The notes: generated by a model not told the origin, from the sequence alone. 64,000 nt of DNA from Micavibrio sp. UBA6139 (GCA_002423285.1 DIVF01000059.1:1-64000); one strand, 5' to 3'. Positions 42,722 through 52,097 are shown, numbered from the stretch's first letter. Numbers and translations: made by a program.

Positions 42722-43465
42722 ATGAGTAAAAGCATTGAAAACTTTGAGATATTCCCAAACGCTCCGATCAAAGAGGCCATCTTTGAAATTGGTTACGAGG
42801 ATATTGGGAAAGACCGAGTTTCAGAACTTGAGGCCATTCACAACGATTTTAAGGCCCACTACCCTGAAATAAAAACAATTCAGGGCTACGAGAACGAAAT
42901 GTCTTTAGGGGAGAAAGGCGCCGAGCTAATTAAAAACCACTCATTCATTCTCGGTTATCAGTTTTGGGCTACCAATAAAAGTGAACTACACACCTGTAGA
43001 GTCGACGGATTTTCGTACAATAAATTGGCGCCATATATTGATGGTACGTCCGCAATCAAAAAAACGATGGATGGATGGAGAAAATTCTCATCTGGTATCA
43101 AAAACCTTAAGGTGAGCAATCTTTCTGTAAGAAATCTGAATGTAGTAAACATTCCTCTTCTAAAATTTGACCTAGAGGATTATTTCAGGCTGGCATCAAA
43201 TTTACCAGGGCAACTTAAAGACAATACAATTACAAACTTCTTTTTTAATATATCTATCGCGTTTCCCGAGCATAAGGCCTTCTGTGATGTAACAATGTCA
43301 CCTCAAGCCTCTGGAAGGGGTGTTTCGATTATTCTTGATATCCATGCGCACAAAGGTTTCATGGCGCAAGAAGACATACAAACTGAATTAGAAGCATTGA
43401 AGGTTATTAAAGACAAAGTTTTCTTTTCAATTGTTACCGAAAATTGCAAGGAGATGTTTAGATGA
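42722..43465 (+). CDS. TIGR04255 family protein, first gene of AT-rich cassette
   Basis: 247 aa. The TIGR04255 family is widespread but uncharacterised. The family start FEIFPNAPIKEAIFEIGY is clear; later 'LSVRNLNVVNIPLLKFDLEDYFRLA' and the closing charged helices fit. Its codon use is AT-rich, unlike neighbours. ATG 42722 was chosen; the ORF start at 42650 is a poor fit to the family. The stop overlaps the next gene as ATGA. No Shine-Dalgarno sequence is clear. Cassette function unknown; it could be a defence or mobile-linked module. Confidence 0.85.
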   Translation: MSKSIENFEIFPNAPIKEAIFEIGYEDIGKDRVSELEAIHNDFKAHYPEIKTIQGYENEMSLGEKGAELIKNHSFILGYQFWATNKSELHTCRVDGFSYNKLAPYIDGTSAIKKTMDGWRKFSSGIKNLKVSNLSVRNLNVVNIPLLKFDLEDYFRLASNLPGQLKDNTITNFFFNISIAFPEHKAFCDVTMSPQASGRGVSIILDIHAHKGFMAQEDIQTELEALKVIKDKVFFSIVTENCKEMFR

Positions 43466-43980
43466 GTGAGCCATTAAAGACACTTCACAAATATAAAATA
43501 TCACCAAGAACTCATGCCACTCATTTTGAGGGGTACAATACAGACGTTGTTTTCCTTGACCAATTTAGAGCGAAAAGGCAGCAGTCGAGTTCAGCCCTTC
43601 TGATGGCAAAAGGACAACTCCAACTGGAGTTGCTAGACATTTGCAGCACAAGAACAACAAGAGGGTGGGATGGTTATGATGCACTACCAATAACAAATGA
43701 ATCTTTTAGTACTGCACAAAGCCTCATTGACCTTTTTCCACTGGAAATACAGCAACCCACTATTTTTCCAACAAACTCTGGCGGATTTAGCTTTGAGTGG
43801 ACAAAGGGTCCGAAATATCTTGTGATTGAGATTGAAAACGAAGAAATATCCTGCGTTCTGCTTGATTCTAAGCGCAAGATGAAAAAGAGCCAGTATTTAG
43901 AAAGATTTGATGAAGAACATGCGATGGAATGTGATGATATGGTTGAATGGGTAAAAAAAGAATTTCCACTCAATGACTGA
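43462..43980 (+). CDS. unknown protein, second gene of cassette
   Basis: 172 aa, no named family. Central RTTRGWDGYDALPI, then 'LIDLFPLEIQQPTIFPTNSG' and 'GFSFEWTKGPKYLVIEIENEE' form a pattern (GWDG.A.PI ... P.I.P...GG..FEW) that I recall from genes next to TIGR04255 proteins. AT-rich. It overlaps both neighbours (4 bases at 43462, 8 at the end), so the three are translated together. Confidence 0.75.
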   Translation: MSEPLKTLHKYKISPRTHATHFEGYNTDVVFLDQFRAKRQQSSSALLMAKGQLQLELLDICSTRTTRGWDGYDALPITNESFSTAQSLIDLFPLEIQQPTIFPTNSGGFSFEWTKGPKYLVIEIENEEISCVLLDSKRKMKKSQYLERFDEEHAMECDDMVEWVKKEFPLND

Positions 43981-44371
43981 TAAACCTTGTGGGCACCCTC
44001 GAAAAATTGTCTTTGGGAGTGAACGGCTCACACGGTTTGTTTTCGATTCCAAATATCTTCAAGGAATGAATCAAGCTATTTTCAAGGTAGGCCATACTCT
44101 TAAATTTTCTACATATCGAACCACTCGCAATTCAGAAGCACAAATTTGGGCCATCGGTAAAAAACACGTAGAAACAAATAAGCCGATCCTTGGTAGGGTT
44201 GACCTAGCAGCAACATCATACACCGAGAACAACTTACAATTTGAGCCGAACGGAAAACCTCACACGCGGCACAATGACGTAATTGGATGGAACACCAATA
44301 AGCCAGACGATCTAGAAAAAAGAATGGCGCTTGCGCAGCTTGGGGCATGGACCTCGAAGCGGTCTGACTAA
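43973..44371 (+). CDS. unknown protein, third gene of cassette
   Basis: 132 aa, no named family. Contains GRVDLAATSYTENNLQFEPN, then HNDVIGWNTNKPDDLEKRMA and LAQLGAW: the 'H..V.GW...K.....A..LA' ending is also a recurring feature of genes beside TIGR04255 members. AT-rich, and overlaps gene two by 8 bases. A short hairpin (CCTTAG/CTAAGG at 44374-44390) lies just after its stop, without a T run. Confidence 0.75.
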   Translation: MTDKPCGHPRKIVFGSERLTRFVFDSKYLQGMNQAIFKVGHTLKFSTYRTTRNSEAQIWAIGKKHVETNKPILGRVDLAATSYTENNLQFEPNGKPHTRHNDVIGWNTNKPDDLEKRMALAQLGAWTSKRSD

Positions 44372-44434
44372 CACCTTAGTTGAGCTAAGGATGATGCCTA
44401 TGCAACCTCAATCTAAGTCCCCGCCTATACCCGC

Positions 44435-44788
44435 CTATAAAGGTGGGGGTAAAAGGGCCTCAATCGCCCCTTCAAGCCGTTCATAAACGCGCTCAAAAAT
44501 TCCACTTTTGAAGGCCCGGCCTTTACCCTGCTGGTACAGCTCATACATCACCTGACGGGGACCCACTTGCCGGATGATGAATTGAAACATAGGTGGATGA
44601 CCTTCGGCCTTGGCGTAGGAGAAAGTCGCAACGCCTTCCTCAAAGTCGCAATCGACCATGCGGCAGGTTAAAGCCTTGCTCTGCAGGGCACGCAAATACA
44701 GCGCGTCCAGCCGTTGAAACTGGAACCGCGTAAAACCCGCTTTTTCAATTTTTCCGAAATCTGGATTGTGTATGACCGTAAAACTCAT
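44435..44788 (-). CDS. hypothetical protein
   Basis: 117 aa, not recognised. Small alpha/beta protein: FTVIHNPDFGKIEKAGFTRF, YLRALQSKALTCRMVDCDFE, PMFQFIIRQVGPRQVMYELY. No membrane segment or signal peptide. It lies right after the AT-rich cassette and has host-like base composition, so it belongs to the backbone. It is divergent from the TPR-bamB-der run. Confidence 0.6.
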   Translation of the reverse strand: MSFTVIHNPDFGKIEKAGFTRFQFQRLDALYLRALQSKALTCRMVDCDFEEGVATFSYAKAEGHPPMFQFIIRQVGPRQVMYELYQQGKGRAFKSGIFERVYERLEGAIEALLPPPL

Positions 44789-44922
44789 AAACCCATTGTA
44801 TCACAACAGGTTAAAGAAGCGGTAACGCCAAACATAAGGAATACGGGAATAGGACTGTTCAACGGCGCAAAATTGGCTAAGATAGCTTGCGAAACAACCC
44901 TTTAAGAGAATACGGAAGCATC

Positions 44923-45645
44923 ATGAGCGATCTGCTGCAGGAGATTGACGAAGCCATCAAACGCGAAAACGCCGCGAAAATGTGGCGCGAAAACGGACCC
45001 TTTCTGATTGGTGGTCTGGTTTTGCTGGTGGGCCTGACCGGCGCATTTGCAGCATGGAACGCGTGGGAGCTGAAAAAGAACACGCAGCAGACCAACCTAT
45101 TGGTCAGCGCGCTTGAAACCCCCTACCCGCAAACAGCCCTGAGCGCCGCCGCACAAGCCTTGTCCGGTAAACACCGCGCCATGGCACAATTGCAAGCCGC
45201 TGGTCTGGAAGCACAAGCCGGAAAAAATGATGAAGCCCTGAAACTCTACCGCCTTGTCGCCGCCGACAGCAGCGCACCGGGTTTGTGGCGCGATCTGGCG
45301 ACATTGATGGCGGTGCGCCTTGATTGGAGCGCCACACCAACCCCGGAAGCCGCCAAGACATTATCCGCAGAACTGAAACCATTACTGGCAAAAAATAACG
45401 CATGGCGTTTGCACGCGCTGGTACAGGCCGCAACGATTTCCGCAGAAGGTTTGCAGGATTATAAGGGCGCTTTGTCGATGCTGAACGATGTCATCAGCAA
45501 CGCCGCCACCGCACCGTCCTTGCGCGAACGTGCCGTGGCCCTTGATCATCTTTATGCGATGAAGATTGCCGCCACCACCCCACAAAAGAAAACCGAAAAA
45601 ACACCAACTGCAAAAGACAGCGTTGAAACAGAACCAAAGGGTTAA
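44923..45645 (+). CDS. TPR-containing membrane protein (YfgM-like)
   Basis: 240 aa. Single N-terminal membrane helix (FLIGGLVLLVGLTGAFAAWN), then helical repeats with small residues typical of TPR (AAQALSGKHRAMAQLQAAGL, LYRLVAADSSAPGLWRDLA). YfgM-type proteins help export factors at the envelope. ATG 44923 fits MSDLLQEIDEAIKRENAAKM, the usual alphaproteobacterial start. It is first of a run with bamB (3 bases apart) and der, an order seen in many Alphaproteobacteria. Confidence 0.85.
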   Translation: MSDLLQEIDEAIKRENAAKMWRENGPFLIGGLVLLVGLTGAFAAWNAWELKKNTQQTNLLVSALETPYPQTALSAAAQALSGKHRAMAQLQAAGLEAQAGKNDEALKLYRLVAADSSAPGLWRDLATLMAVRLDWSATPTPEAAKTLSAELKPLLAKNNAWRLHALVQAATISAEGLQDYKGALSMLNDVISNAATAPSLRERAVALDHLYAMKIAATTPQKKTEKTPTAKDSVETEPKG

Positions 45646-45648
45646 ACC

Positions 45649-46995
45649 ATGACCATGCGTCACAGCCTCCTCCAATCTAAAACCACTCTGCTCCTGACGG
45701 CCTGCGCCGCACTGGCACTGCAGGGTTGCGGCAGCAGCGGTAAAGATAAAGCACCACTGCCGGGGGAGCGCGTTTCCATTTTGGAACTGCAACGCAATCT
45801 GGAACCCGATAGCGCAGCGTTAGAAGCCCAGGGCTTCATCGCCCCGCAAGCCTGGACCAATGAATTCTGGCCGCAAAACGGCGGTTACCCGAACCACGCC
45901 ATGCAACAAATGTCGTTGAATGAAGGCCAATTGAAAAAAATCTGGTCATCCAGCATTGGCAAGGGCGCACAGGCAACATTGCCGCTGGTCGCGCAACCCG
46001 TTCTGGTTGATGGCCGCATCTTTACCATCGATACCGCATCCAATCTGCGCGCCTTTGACAGCAAAACTGGCAAGAAATTGTGGGAACAGGAAATCGCCCC
46101 TGAAAGCGAAGAGGATGATCCCGTCATCACCGGCGGCATGGCGTATTCACAAGGTCGCCTTTACGTCACCACAGGCTTCAATGAATTACTGGTGATCGAT
46201 CCGCCAAGCGGCAAGATCATCTGGCGCAAGGCATTGCCATCACCCTCACGCGCCGCGCCGACCATCATGGATCAACGCCTGTTTGTTGTGACCATCGATA
46301 ACCGTTTGATGGCGTTCAGCATCGAAGACGGCACCTTGCTATGGGAATTTGCAGGTCTGGCGGAAACAGCAGGTCTGGTCGGTGCGGCCAGCCCGGCCGC
46401 CAACCGTGAAATTGTCATTCCAGCCTTCTCCTCTGGCGAGCTTTTTGCGCTGCGCGTTGAAAACGGGTCTGTGGCCTGGGCTGATAACCTCAGCTCTTCA
46501 CGCCGTATTGGTAACCTGGCGGCCTTGTCCGATATTCGTGGCCTGCCGGTCATGGATAAGGGCATGGTCTTTGCCATTTCCTATGGTGGGCGTCTGGTTG
46601 CGATTGATGAGCGGACAGGTTCACGCGTCTGGCAACGTGAAATTGGCGGGTCTGAAACCCCGTGGGTTGCTGGCAACCACCTCTTTGTTATTTCCAGCCA
46701 GAACGAAATGGTTGGAATGGGCCGCGATACAGGCGTGATCCGTTGGGTCACCGCATTGCCGCGCTTTGAAAACGCCGAAAAACGCAAAAACCCGATCATC
46801 TGGACCGGGCCTATTCTGGCCGGGGGTCGTTTGATCGCCGCGGGCAGCAACGGTCAGATTATCGAAGCAAACCCGGATACCGGGGCCATCATCCGTCAAT
46901 GGGAAGCCCACGGCCCAATCACCATTTCCCCGATTGTTGCGGGAAACACGCTTTATCTGCTATCGGATAAGGGCGTTTTAGCCGCCTATCAATAA
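45649..46995 (+). CDS. bamB: outer membrane assembly lipoprotein BamB (PQQ-like beta-propeller)
   Basis: 448 aa. Part of the BAM complex that inserts outer-membrane proteins. Lipoprotein signal with LALQGC lipobox. Repeated PQQ-propeller blades: LRAFDSKTGKKLWEQEI, LLVIDPPSGKIIWRKALP, LMAFSIEDGTLLWEFAG, LFALRVENGSVAWADNL, LVAIDERTGSRVWQREI. Between the TPR gene and der, as expected. Confidence 0.93.
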   Translation: MTMRHSLLQSKTTLLLTACAALALQGCGSSGKDKAPLPGERVSILELQRNLEPDSAALEAQGFIAPQAWTNEFWPQNGGYPNHAMQQMSLNEGQLKKIWSSSIGKGAQATLPLVAQPVLVDGRIFTIDTASNLRAFDSKTGKKLWEQEIAPESEEDDPVITGGMAYSQGRLYVTTGFNELLVIDPPSGKIIWRKALPSPSRAAPTIMDQRLFVVTIDNRLMAFSIEDGTLLWEFAGLAETAGLVGAASPAANREIVIPAFSSGELFALRVENGSVAWADNLSSSRRIGNLAALSDIRGLPVMDKGMVFAISYGGRLVAIDERTGSRVWQREIGGSETPWVAGNHLFVISSQNEMVGMGRDTGVIRWVTALPRFENAEKRKNPIIWTGPILAGGRLIAAGSNGQIIEANPDTGAIIRQWEAHGPITISPIVAGNTLYLLSDKGVLAAYQ

Positions 46996-47013
46996 GAGAA
47001 GAACACAAAGACC

Positions 47014-48441
47014 ATGTTTACACTGGCTATCGTCGGTCGCCCGAATGTCGGAAAATCGACCCTGTTCAACCGCCTGTCCCGCAAAAAACTCGCGATCATT
47101 GATGATACGCCGGGCGTGACACGTGACTGGCGTGAATCCGAAGGGTGGATTTTAGATCGCGCCATCCGTGTCATCGACACGGCCGGTTTAGAAGAATCCT
47201 TTGATGATTCCATTCTGGCCCGCATGCGCCGCCAGACAGAACTGGCCCTGAAACAAGCCGACGTTGTTCTGTTTATGGTAGATGGTCGTTCCGGCCTGAC
47301 TCCGATGGATAAACATTTCGCCGATTTCCTGCGCCGTCAGGAAATGCCAGTGCTGCTGGCCGTCAACAAATGTGAAAACGATTCCTCTGCCGCCGCTGGT
47401 CTGGCCGAAGCCTATAGTCTGGGGCTGGGTGATCCTATTCCACTGTCCGCCGCGCATGGTTATGGGTTGGAAGATCTCTACCACGCCCTTTTGCCGCATA
47501 TTGGCCCCGATGAAGTCGAAGAAGACGATTTCGACGATCAAACCATGATCATGGATGATCTGGATCTAGACGAGATTGAAGGCATCGAAGATTACGATTT
47601 CGCCATGAATGAAATTCCCGTGGTCGAAGAAGAAAAATCCCTGCGCATCGCGATTGTTGGTCGCCCGAATGTCGGCAAATCAACCTTGCTGAATGCTTTG
47701 GTGCAAGAAGACCGCGTTATGACAGGGCCAGAGGCCGGCATCACCCGCGACGCGATTGCCGTCAAATGGGAATGGCAGGGCCGCAAATTCCGTCTGGTTG
47801 ATACAGCCGGAATGCGCCGCAAGGCCCGCATTGATGACAAAATCGAAAAAATGTCGGTCGATGATACGCTGCGCGCTATTCGTCTGGCGGAGGTCGTTGT
47901 TTTGGTGCTGGACGCTGAAACAATGTTCGAACGTCAGGATTTGATCATCGCCGAACACATCGTCAATGAAGGCCGCGCGATGATTATCGCCATCAATAAA
48001 TGGGATGCCGCCGAAGATAAGCCAGAACGCCTGACTCATGCGCGTGAACGCATCGAAGAATCCTTAGGCCAGTTAAAAGACGTGCCATTGGTGACCATCT
48101 CCGCCCTGAAGGAAAAGGGTTTGGACAATTTGATGCGCACCATCACCGATACGCATAAAATCTGGAACAGCCGTGTTAAAACACCAACGCTGAACCGCTG
48201 GTTAAAGCGCATGGAGCAACAAACCCCGGCCCCGCTGGTCGCTGGCCGTCCAAACCGCCTGCGCTACATCACACAGTTAAAAGCCCGTCCGCCAACATTC
48301 GTCATGTGGGTTGGCCGTCCCGATAACTTCCCGGAGACCTATAAACGCTACATCATCAATGGTCTTCGCCGTGACTTCAATATCCAGGGCGTGCCAATCC
48401 GCCTGATGCTGCGGACCAGTAAAAACCCGTACGCGAATTAG
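47014..48441 (+). CDS. der: ribosome-assembly GTPase Der (EngA)
   Basis: 475 aa. Double GTPase needed for 50S assembly. Two G domains: GRPNVGKSTLFNRL (about residue 8) and GRPNVGKSTLLNAL (about 215), both with D-T-G (VIDTAGL, LVDTAGM) and NK-D (NKCE, NKWD) motifs. An acidic linker with DDQTMIMDDLDLDEIEGI separates them. The C-terminal KH-like domain ends in GVPIRLMLRTSKNPY. Last gene of the TPR-bamB-der run. Confidence 0.97.
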   Translation: MFTLAIVGRPNVGKSTLFNRLSRKKLAIIDDTPGVTRDWRESEGWILDRAIRVIDTAGLEESFDDSILARMRRQTELALKQADVVLFMVDGRSGLTPMDKHFADFLRRQEMPVLLAVNKCENDSSAAAGLAEAYSLGLGDPIPLSAAHGYGLEDLYHALLPHIGPDEVEEDDFDDQTMIMDDLDLDEIEGIEDYDFAMNEIPVVEEEKSLRIAIVGRPNVGKSTLLNALVQEDRVMTGPEAGITRDAIAVKWEWQGRKFRLVDTAGMRRKARIDDKIEKMSVDDTLRAIRLAEVVVLVLDAETMFERQDLIIAEHIVNEGRAMIIAINKWDAAEDKPERLTHARERIEESLGQLKDVPLVTISALKEKGLDNLMRTITDTHKIWNSRVKTPTLNRWLKRMEQQTPAPLVAGRPNRLRYITQLKARPPTFVMWVGRPDNFPETYKRYIINGLRRDFNIQGVPIRLMLRTSKNPYAN

Positions 48442-48456
48442 AAAAAGAAATAGAAT

Positions 48457-48496
48457 GGGGTGAAGGGGGCAATTGCCCCCTTCATACTACCCCTTA
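48457..48496. repeat. palindromic intergenic repeat, copy c
   Basis: Core GGGGGCAATTGCCCCC; flanks match copies a and b in inverted orientation (TAAGGGGTAGTATGAAG on the minus strand). Between the convergent ends of der and the next gene. Confidence 0.85.
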
Positions 48497-48515
48497 AACT
48501 GTTCTCTGGTATCTT

Positions 48516-48776
48516 CTAGCGCGGTTGCGCTTCCAATGCATGGCGAATGGCCATGCCGCGTTGCTGAAAGGCGAAAGCAGCGCTGGTGACAACAGCAGTA
48601 CCGATTGCCATCGCCGCACCATCACCCATCAGGGCACCAGCCGTACCAACAGCCGCGCCAAGCCCGCCATAGAGCGTGGTCTTCAGGCGCGTGCTTTCGT
48701 TCATCCCCGGCAATACAAAACCATAAGCAGCGTCTTCGGCATATTGAACGGCTTTATTGAAGATTGATTTCAGCAT
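48516..48776 (-). CDS. small Gly/Ala-rich protein
   Basis: 86 aa, not recognised. N-terminal FNKAVQYAEDAAYGFVLPG is amphipathic; then GGLGAAVGTAGALMGDGAAM and 'AIGTAVVTSAAFAF' form one or two membrane-embedded helices with GxxxG-like spacing. It has its own start (ATG 48776) and lies between der and an SDR gene. Confidence 0.6.
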   Translation of the reverse strand: MLKSIFNKAVQYAEDAAYGFVLPGMNESTRLKTTLYGGLGAAVGTAGALMGDGAAMAIGTAVVTSAAFAFQQRGMAIRHALEAQPR

Positions 48777-48813
48777 AACGGGTCTCCCTGATTTTTGGTT
48801 TTAGTTATAATTT

Positions 48814-49548
48814 CTAACCTTGCGCCTTGATACGTTCACCATGGCGTGTACAAGACGGCGATGCCAGCTCTAAAAACGATGCGACAATGTCATCCGGGGT
48901 TTGCAATGTTTGGGGGTCTTCGCCGGGAAAGGCTTCGGCCCGCATGGTGGTGCGGATGCGCCCTGGGTCCACAAGGTTCACTTTAATATTAGTCTTATCT
49001 GTTTCGGCCTTATAGCTGCGCGCCAAGGCCTCTAACCCTGCCTTGCTGACCGCATAAGCGCCCCAGTAAGCGCGGAAGCCCTCAGCCGCGCCGCTGGTCA
49101 CCAGAATGACCCGGCCCGCATCCGATGCCCGCAAGAGCGGATCGAGCGTGCGGATCAGACGGAAATTGGCACTTAAGTTCAAACCAATCACACGGTCCCA
49201 ATCATTCGCCTTGGCATGACCAAGCGGGCTGAGCGCACCCAGCATCCCGGCATTGCCGACAAAAATATCAAGCCGACCAAATTTTTCGGCCAGCACAGGG
49301 CCCAGCGTATCAATCTTCGCATGATCGAGCAGATCAAGCGGCAGCAATGTCGCGGTACCGCCCTCAGCCTTGATTTTATCATCCAGCGCTTCCAGTGCCT
49401 TTGTATTGCGGGCGGTCACAACCACATGCGCGCCAGCCCGTGCATAGGCCAAGGCAACAGCCTCGCCAATCCCGCGCGAAGCACCCGTGACCAAGGCAAC
49501 GCGCCCTGCTAAAAATTGTCCCTGATCGGGTGTGGGTAGCAGTGTCAT
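48814..49548 (-). CDS. short-chain dehydrogenase/reductase (SDR)
   Basis: 244 aa. NAD(P)-dependent oxidoreductase, substrate unknown. NVTGASRGIGEAVALAY-type cofactor site (LVTGASRGIGEA), NAG motif (VGNAGML) and catalytic Ser-Tyr-Lys (TSGAAEGFRAYWGAYAVSKA) are all present. It lies 8 bases after cvpA, same strand. Confidence 0.92.
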   Translation of the reverse strand: MTLLPTPDQGQFLAGRVALVTGASRGIGEAVALAYARAGAHVVVTARNTKALEALDDKIKAEGGTATLLPLDLLDHAKIDTLGPVLAEKFGRLDIFVGNAGMLGALSPLGHAKANDWDRVIGLNLSANFRLIRTLDPLLRASDAGRVILVTSGAAEGFRAYWGAYAVSKAGLEALARSYKAETDKTNIKVNLVDPGRIRTTMRAEAFPGEDPQTLQTPDDIVASFLELASPSCTRHGERIKAQG

Positions 49549-49556
49549 AGATAGCC

Positions 49557-50357
49557 TTACTCTGGTTGCGTTGTTTCGATCAGCTGGTCGAGGCTTTCGC
49601 GTTGATCTTGCTTATATCCCTCAACATCGCTCGGCGCATCACCTGTGGCGCCCTGTTGACCCTGAAGGGCATCCTTCGCGGAATCCATGACCGCGCCAGC
49701 CTTATCGGCGGTATTTTTCAATACTTCCATATCTTCCAAACGCTGGCCCAGCGCATCCATTTTCTTATTCAACGCGTCGCCAGCAGCGGAGGCATCTTTT
49801 TCAGCCTTTTTATCTTTGTCATCCTGACCGTCTTCTGTTTTTGGCAAGAAGCCATTGATCCATGCGGCGGTGCCTTCTACATAGACGCGGGTGCGGCTGC
49901 CCTTGAACCATTCATCGCGGTCTTTTTCCTGCGTCAGCAGATAGACAGGCAGATAGATCAAAGCCATCAGCAAAATCGCGCGGCCAACACCGAACAGCAC
50001 ACCCAAAATGCGATCCACCGGGCCAAGCCCAATCGCCTTCACGCCCGTTGCCAAAAAATGGCTGAGGACAGACAGAATAATCACAACAACAATAAAGATC
50101 AGACCATAGGCACAAACATCAGCCACGATGGTCATCGGGATCATGCCAAATAGCTCTTCCGGCTTTTCATCCTTGGCCAATTCCTTAACGCCCAGCCACC
50201 CGCGCATCAACGGCACCAGAATAGGCCCACCGAAATAAGACGCAGCCAAACCACCGACTACACCAAAAATGGTCAGAACCTCGCGCACAAAGCCGCGCAG
50301 GAAAGCAATGATGGAAGACAGAATTACAGCAGCCAGAATGACAGCATCAAAAATCAT
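49557..50357 (-). CDS. cvpA: CvpA family membrane protein
   Basis: 266 aa. Inner-membrane protein linked to colicin V production and envelope stress. Four N-terminal membrane helices (FDAVILAAVILSSIIAFLRG, VREVLTIFGVVGGLAASYFG, YGLIFIVVVIILSVLSHFLA, ILGVLFGVGRAILLMALIYL) match CvpA. The C-terminal ~90 residues are charged and probably coiled coil (DALNKKMDALGQRLEDMEVL), an extension many alphaproteobacterial members have. It often pairs with radA, as here. Confidence 0.9.
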   Translation of the reverse strand: MIFDAVILAAVILSSIIAFLRGFVREVLTIFGVVGGLAASYFGGPILVPLMRGWLGVKELAKDEKPEELFGMIPMTIVADVCAYGLIFIVVVIILSVLSHFLATGVKAIGLGPVDRILGVLFGVGRAILLMALIYLPVYLLTQEKDRDEWFKGSRTRVYVEGTAAWINGFLPKTEDGQDDKDKKAEKDASAAGDALNKKMDALGQRLEDMEVLKNTADKAGAVMDSAKDALQGQQGATGDAPSDVEGYKQDQRESLDQLIETTQPE

Positions 50358-50420
50358 GAAGATAAAACCCGGATAGCGTGAACACGAAAAGATATGTTAG
50401 CCGCCGGGTTGAAAAAAGAA

Positions 50421-50460
50421 CAGGGGATTTTAAGGGGGAAATTGCCCCCTTAAACCCTGT
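50421..50460. repeat. palindromic intergenic repeat, copy d
   Basis: AAGGGGGAAATTGCCCCCTT with outer AGGG/CCCT; the left arm has one base changed. Between cvpA and radA. Confidence 0.8.
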
Positions 50461-50465
50461 ACTCC

Positions 50466-51878
50466 TTACCCTGAAACAGCGCGGATGGCCTGACGATCCA
50501 CCATCTGGTCGATCAGGGTTTGCAAGCGGTCGATTTCGGTAATCGCCATCACATCGGCCTTGCGAACTTCATCCTTCTTGGCCGCCTTGCGGGCCGGCAT
50601 GCAGGCCCGTTTGAAACCCAGCTTTGCGGCTTCTTTTAAACGTGTATCCGGTTGCGGCACTTGGCGAACCTCCCCGGCCAAACCGACCTCACCAAAAAAC
50701 ACCGTGTCTGCAGGAACGGGAGAGCCGCTAAAGGCGCTCATAATCGCCGCCGCCACAGCCAGATCGGCGGCGGGTTCATTGATGCGAATACCACCGGCAA
50801 TGTTCAGGTAAATATCATTGACCCCCAGCTGCACACCGCACCGCGCCTCCAGCACCGCCAAGATCATTGATAGACGCCCGGAATCATAACCAATCACCGC
50901 GCGGCGTGGTGTCCCAAAGGGGCTGGGGGCGACCAAGGCCTGTACCTCAACCAACAAGGGGCGCGTCCCCTCCAATGCACATAAAACGGCACTGCCCGGA
51001 ACATCCTGCTGACGCTGCGCCAGGAAAAGTGCGGATGGATTTTCAACCTGCACCAGACCTTCCTGCGCCATTTCAAAAACACCAATTTCATCGGTGGGGC
51101 CAAAACGGTTTTTAACGGCGCGTAAAATGCGGAATTGATGGCTGCGATCACCTTCAAAATATAAAACTGTATCGACCATATGTTCCAAAACGCGCGGCCC
51201 CGCAATTTGTCCATCCTTGGTCACATGCCCCACAAACAGCACGGTAATATTGCGTTTTTTAGCAATGCGGGTCAGCTCCTGCGCCGCTGTTCTCACCTGC
51301 GTCACAGTGCCCGGTGCGGAATCAACCGTATCAATATGCATAGTTTGAATGGAATCGATGACAACCAACTGCACGGCAGGCGAAGCCGCCTCCAGCGTGG
51401 CTGCAATATCACGCACATTCGTGGCCGACGCCAATTCAACATGCGCATCAACAAGCCCAAGACGGCTGGCGCGCAAACGCACCTGATCAACCGCTTCCTC
51501 GCCCGATACATATAAGCACCGCGCCTTGCGCAAACTGAGCGCACACACAACCTGAAGCAATAATGTCGATTTCCCAATCCCCGGATCACCACCGATCAAC
51601 AATGCTGACCCCGGTACCAAACCACCGCCCGTCACCCGGTCAAATTCCGCAATCCCCGTCACCAGACGTGGCAGACGGTTATGATCCTCACCCTTCAAAT
51701 CACTCAGCGGTATTACATGACCACCCTTGGCCGTTGGCCCCAGCCCCTTCGGCGCAACCGCCTCCGTCACCTCCTCAACAATGCAATTCCATTCATTACA
51801 GGCCTCACATTTCCCCCCCCAACGCGACGAAACCGCCCCGCAAGACTGACAAACAAAAGATGCACGTGATTTAGCCAT
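50466..51878 (-). CDS. radA: DNA repair protein RadA
   Basis: 470 aa. RecA-like ATPase in branch migration during recombinational repair. N-terminal zinc finger CQSCGAVSSRWGGKCEACNEW; Walker A LIGGDPGIGKSTLLLQV; the RadA motif VKNRFGPTDEIGVFEM; C-terminal Lon-like domain (VGLAGEVRQVPQPDTRLKEA). AAGGAG precedes the ATG at 51878, so the ORF extension to 51986 (through the palindromic repeat) was rejected. Confidence 0.95.
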   Translation of the reverse strand: MAKSRASFVCQSCGAVSSRWGGKCEACNEWNCIVEEVTEAVAPKGLGPTAKGGHVIPLSDLKGEDHNRLPRLVTGIAEFDRVTGGGLVPGSALLIGGDPGIGKSTLLLQVVCALSLRKARCLYVSGEEAVDQVRLRASRLGLVDAHVELASATNVRDIAATLEAASPAVQLVVIDSIQTMHIDTVDSAPGTVTQVRTAAQELTRIAKKRNITVLFVGHVTKDGQIAGPRVLEHMVDTVLYFEGDRSHQFRILRAVKNRFGPTDEIGVFEMAQEGLVQVENPSALFLAQRQQDVPGSAVLCALEGTRPLLVEVQALVAPSPFGTPRRAVIGYDSGRLSMILAVLEARCGVQLGVNDIYLNIAGGIRINEPAADLAVAAAIMSAFSGSPVPADTVFFGEVGLAGEVRQVPQPDTRLKEAAKLGFKRACMPARKAAKKDEVRKADVMAITEIDRLQTLIDQMVDRQAIRAVSG

Positions 51879-51936
51879 GGTGATTCTCCTTGTTACCCCC
51901 TCATCATAAAGGAAAAAGAGAACAAATAAAGAACAA

Positions 51937-51990
51937 AATGGGGGATTAAACAAGGCGAAGGGGGCACGCGCCCCCTTAAACCCCATTCAT
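51937..51990. repeat. palindromic intergenic repeat, copy e
   Basis: Core GGGGGCACGCGCCCCC with ATGGGG/CCCCAT outer pairing. Upstream of radA, close to copy f. Confidence 0.8.
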
Positions 51991-52027
51991 TTTTTCGAAG
52001 CGCCGCAGGCTAGAGCGAGCTTCATGC

Positions 52028-52097
52028 AACCCGCAAAACTGGCCTATAGCCTACGGCGCAAAGAATGGGGTTTCAGGGGGGAATCCCCCCTGAGGAA
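52028..52097. repeat. palindromic repeat, copy f, with coding-like arm
   Basis: The hairpin CAGGGGGGAATCCCCCCTG follows GCCTATAGCCTACGGCGCAA. That arm resembles the one before copy h at 59.77 kb (18 of 22 bases alike) and in frame would read AYSLRRK, then GFRG. Downstream of the heparinase-like gene. Confidence 0.75.
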
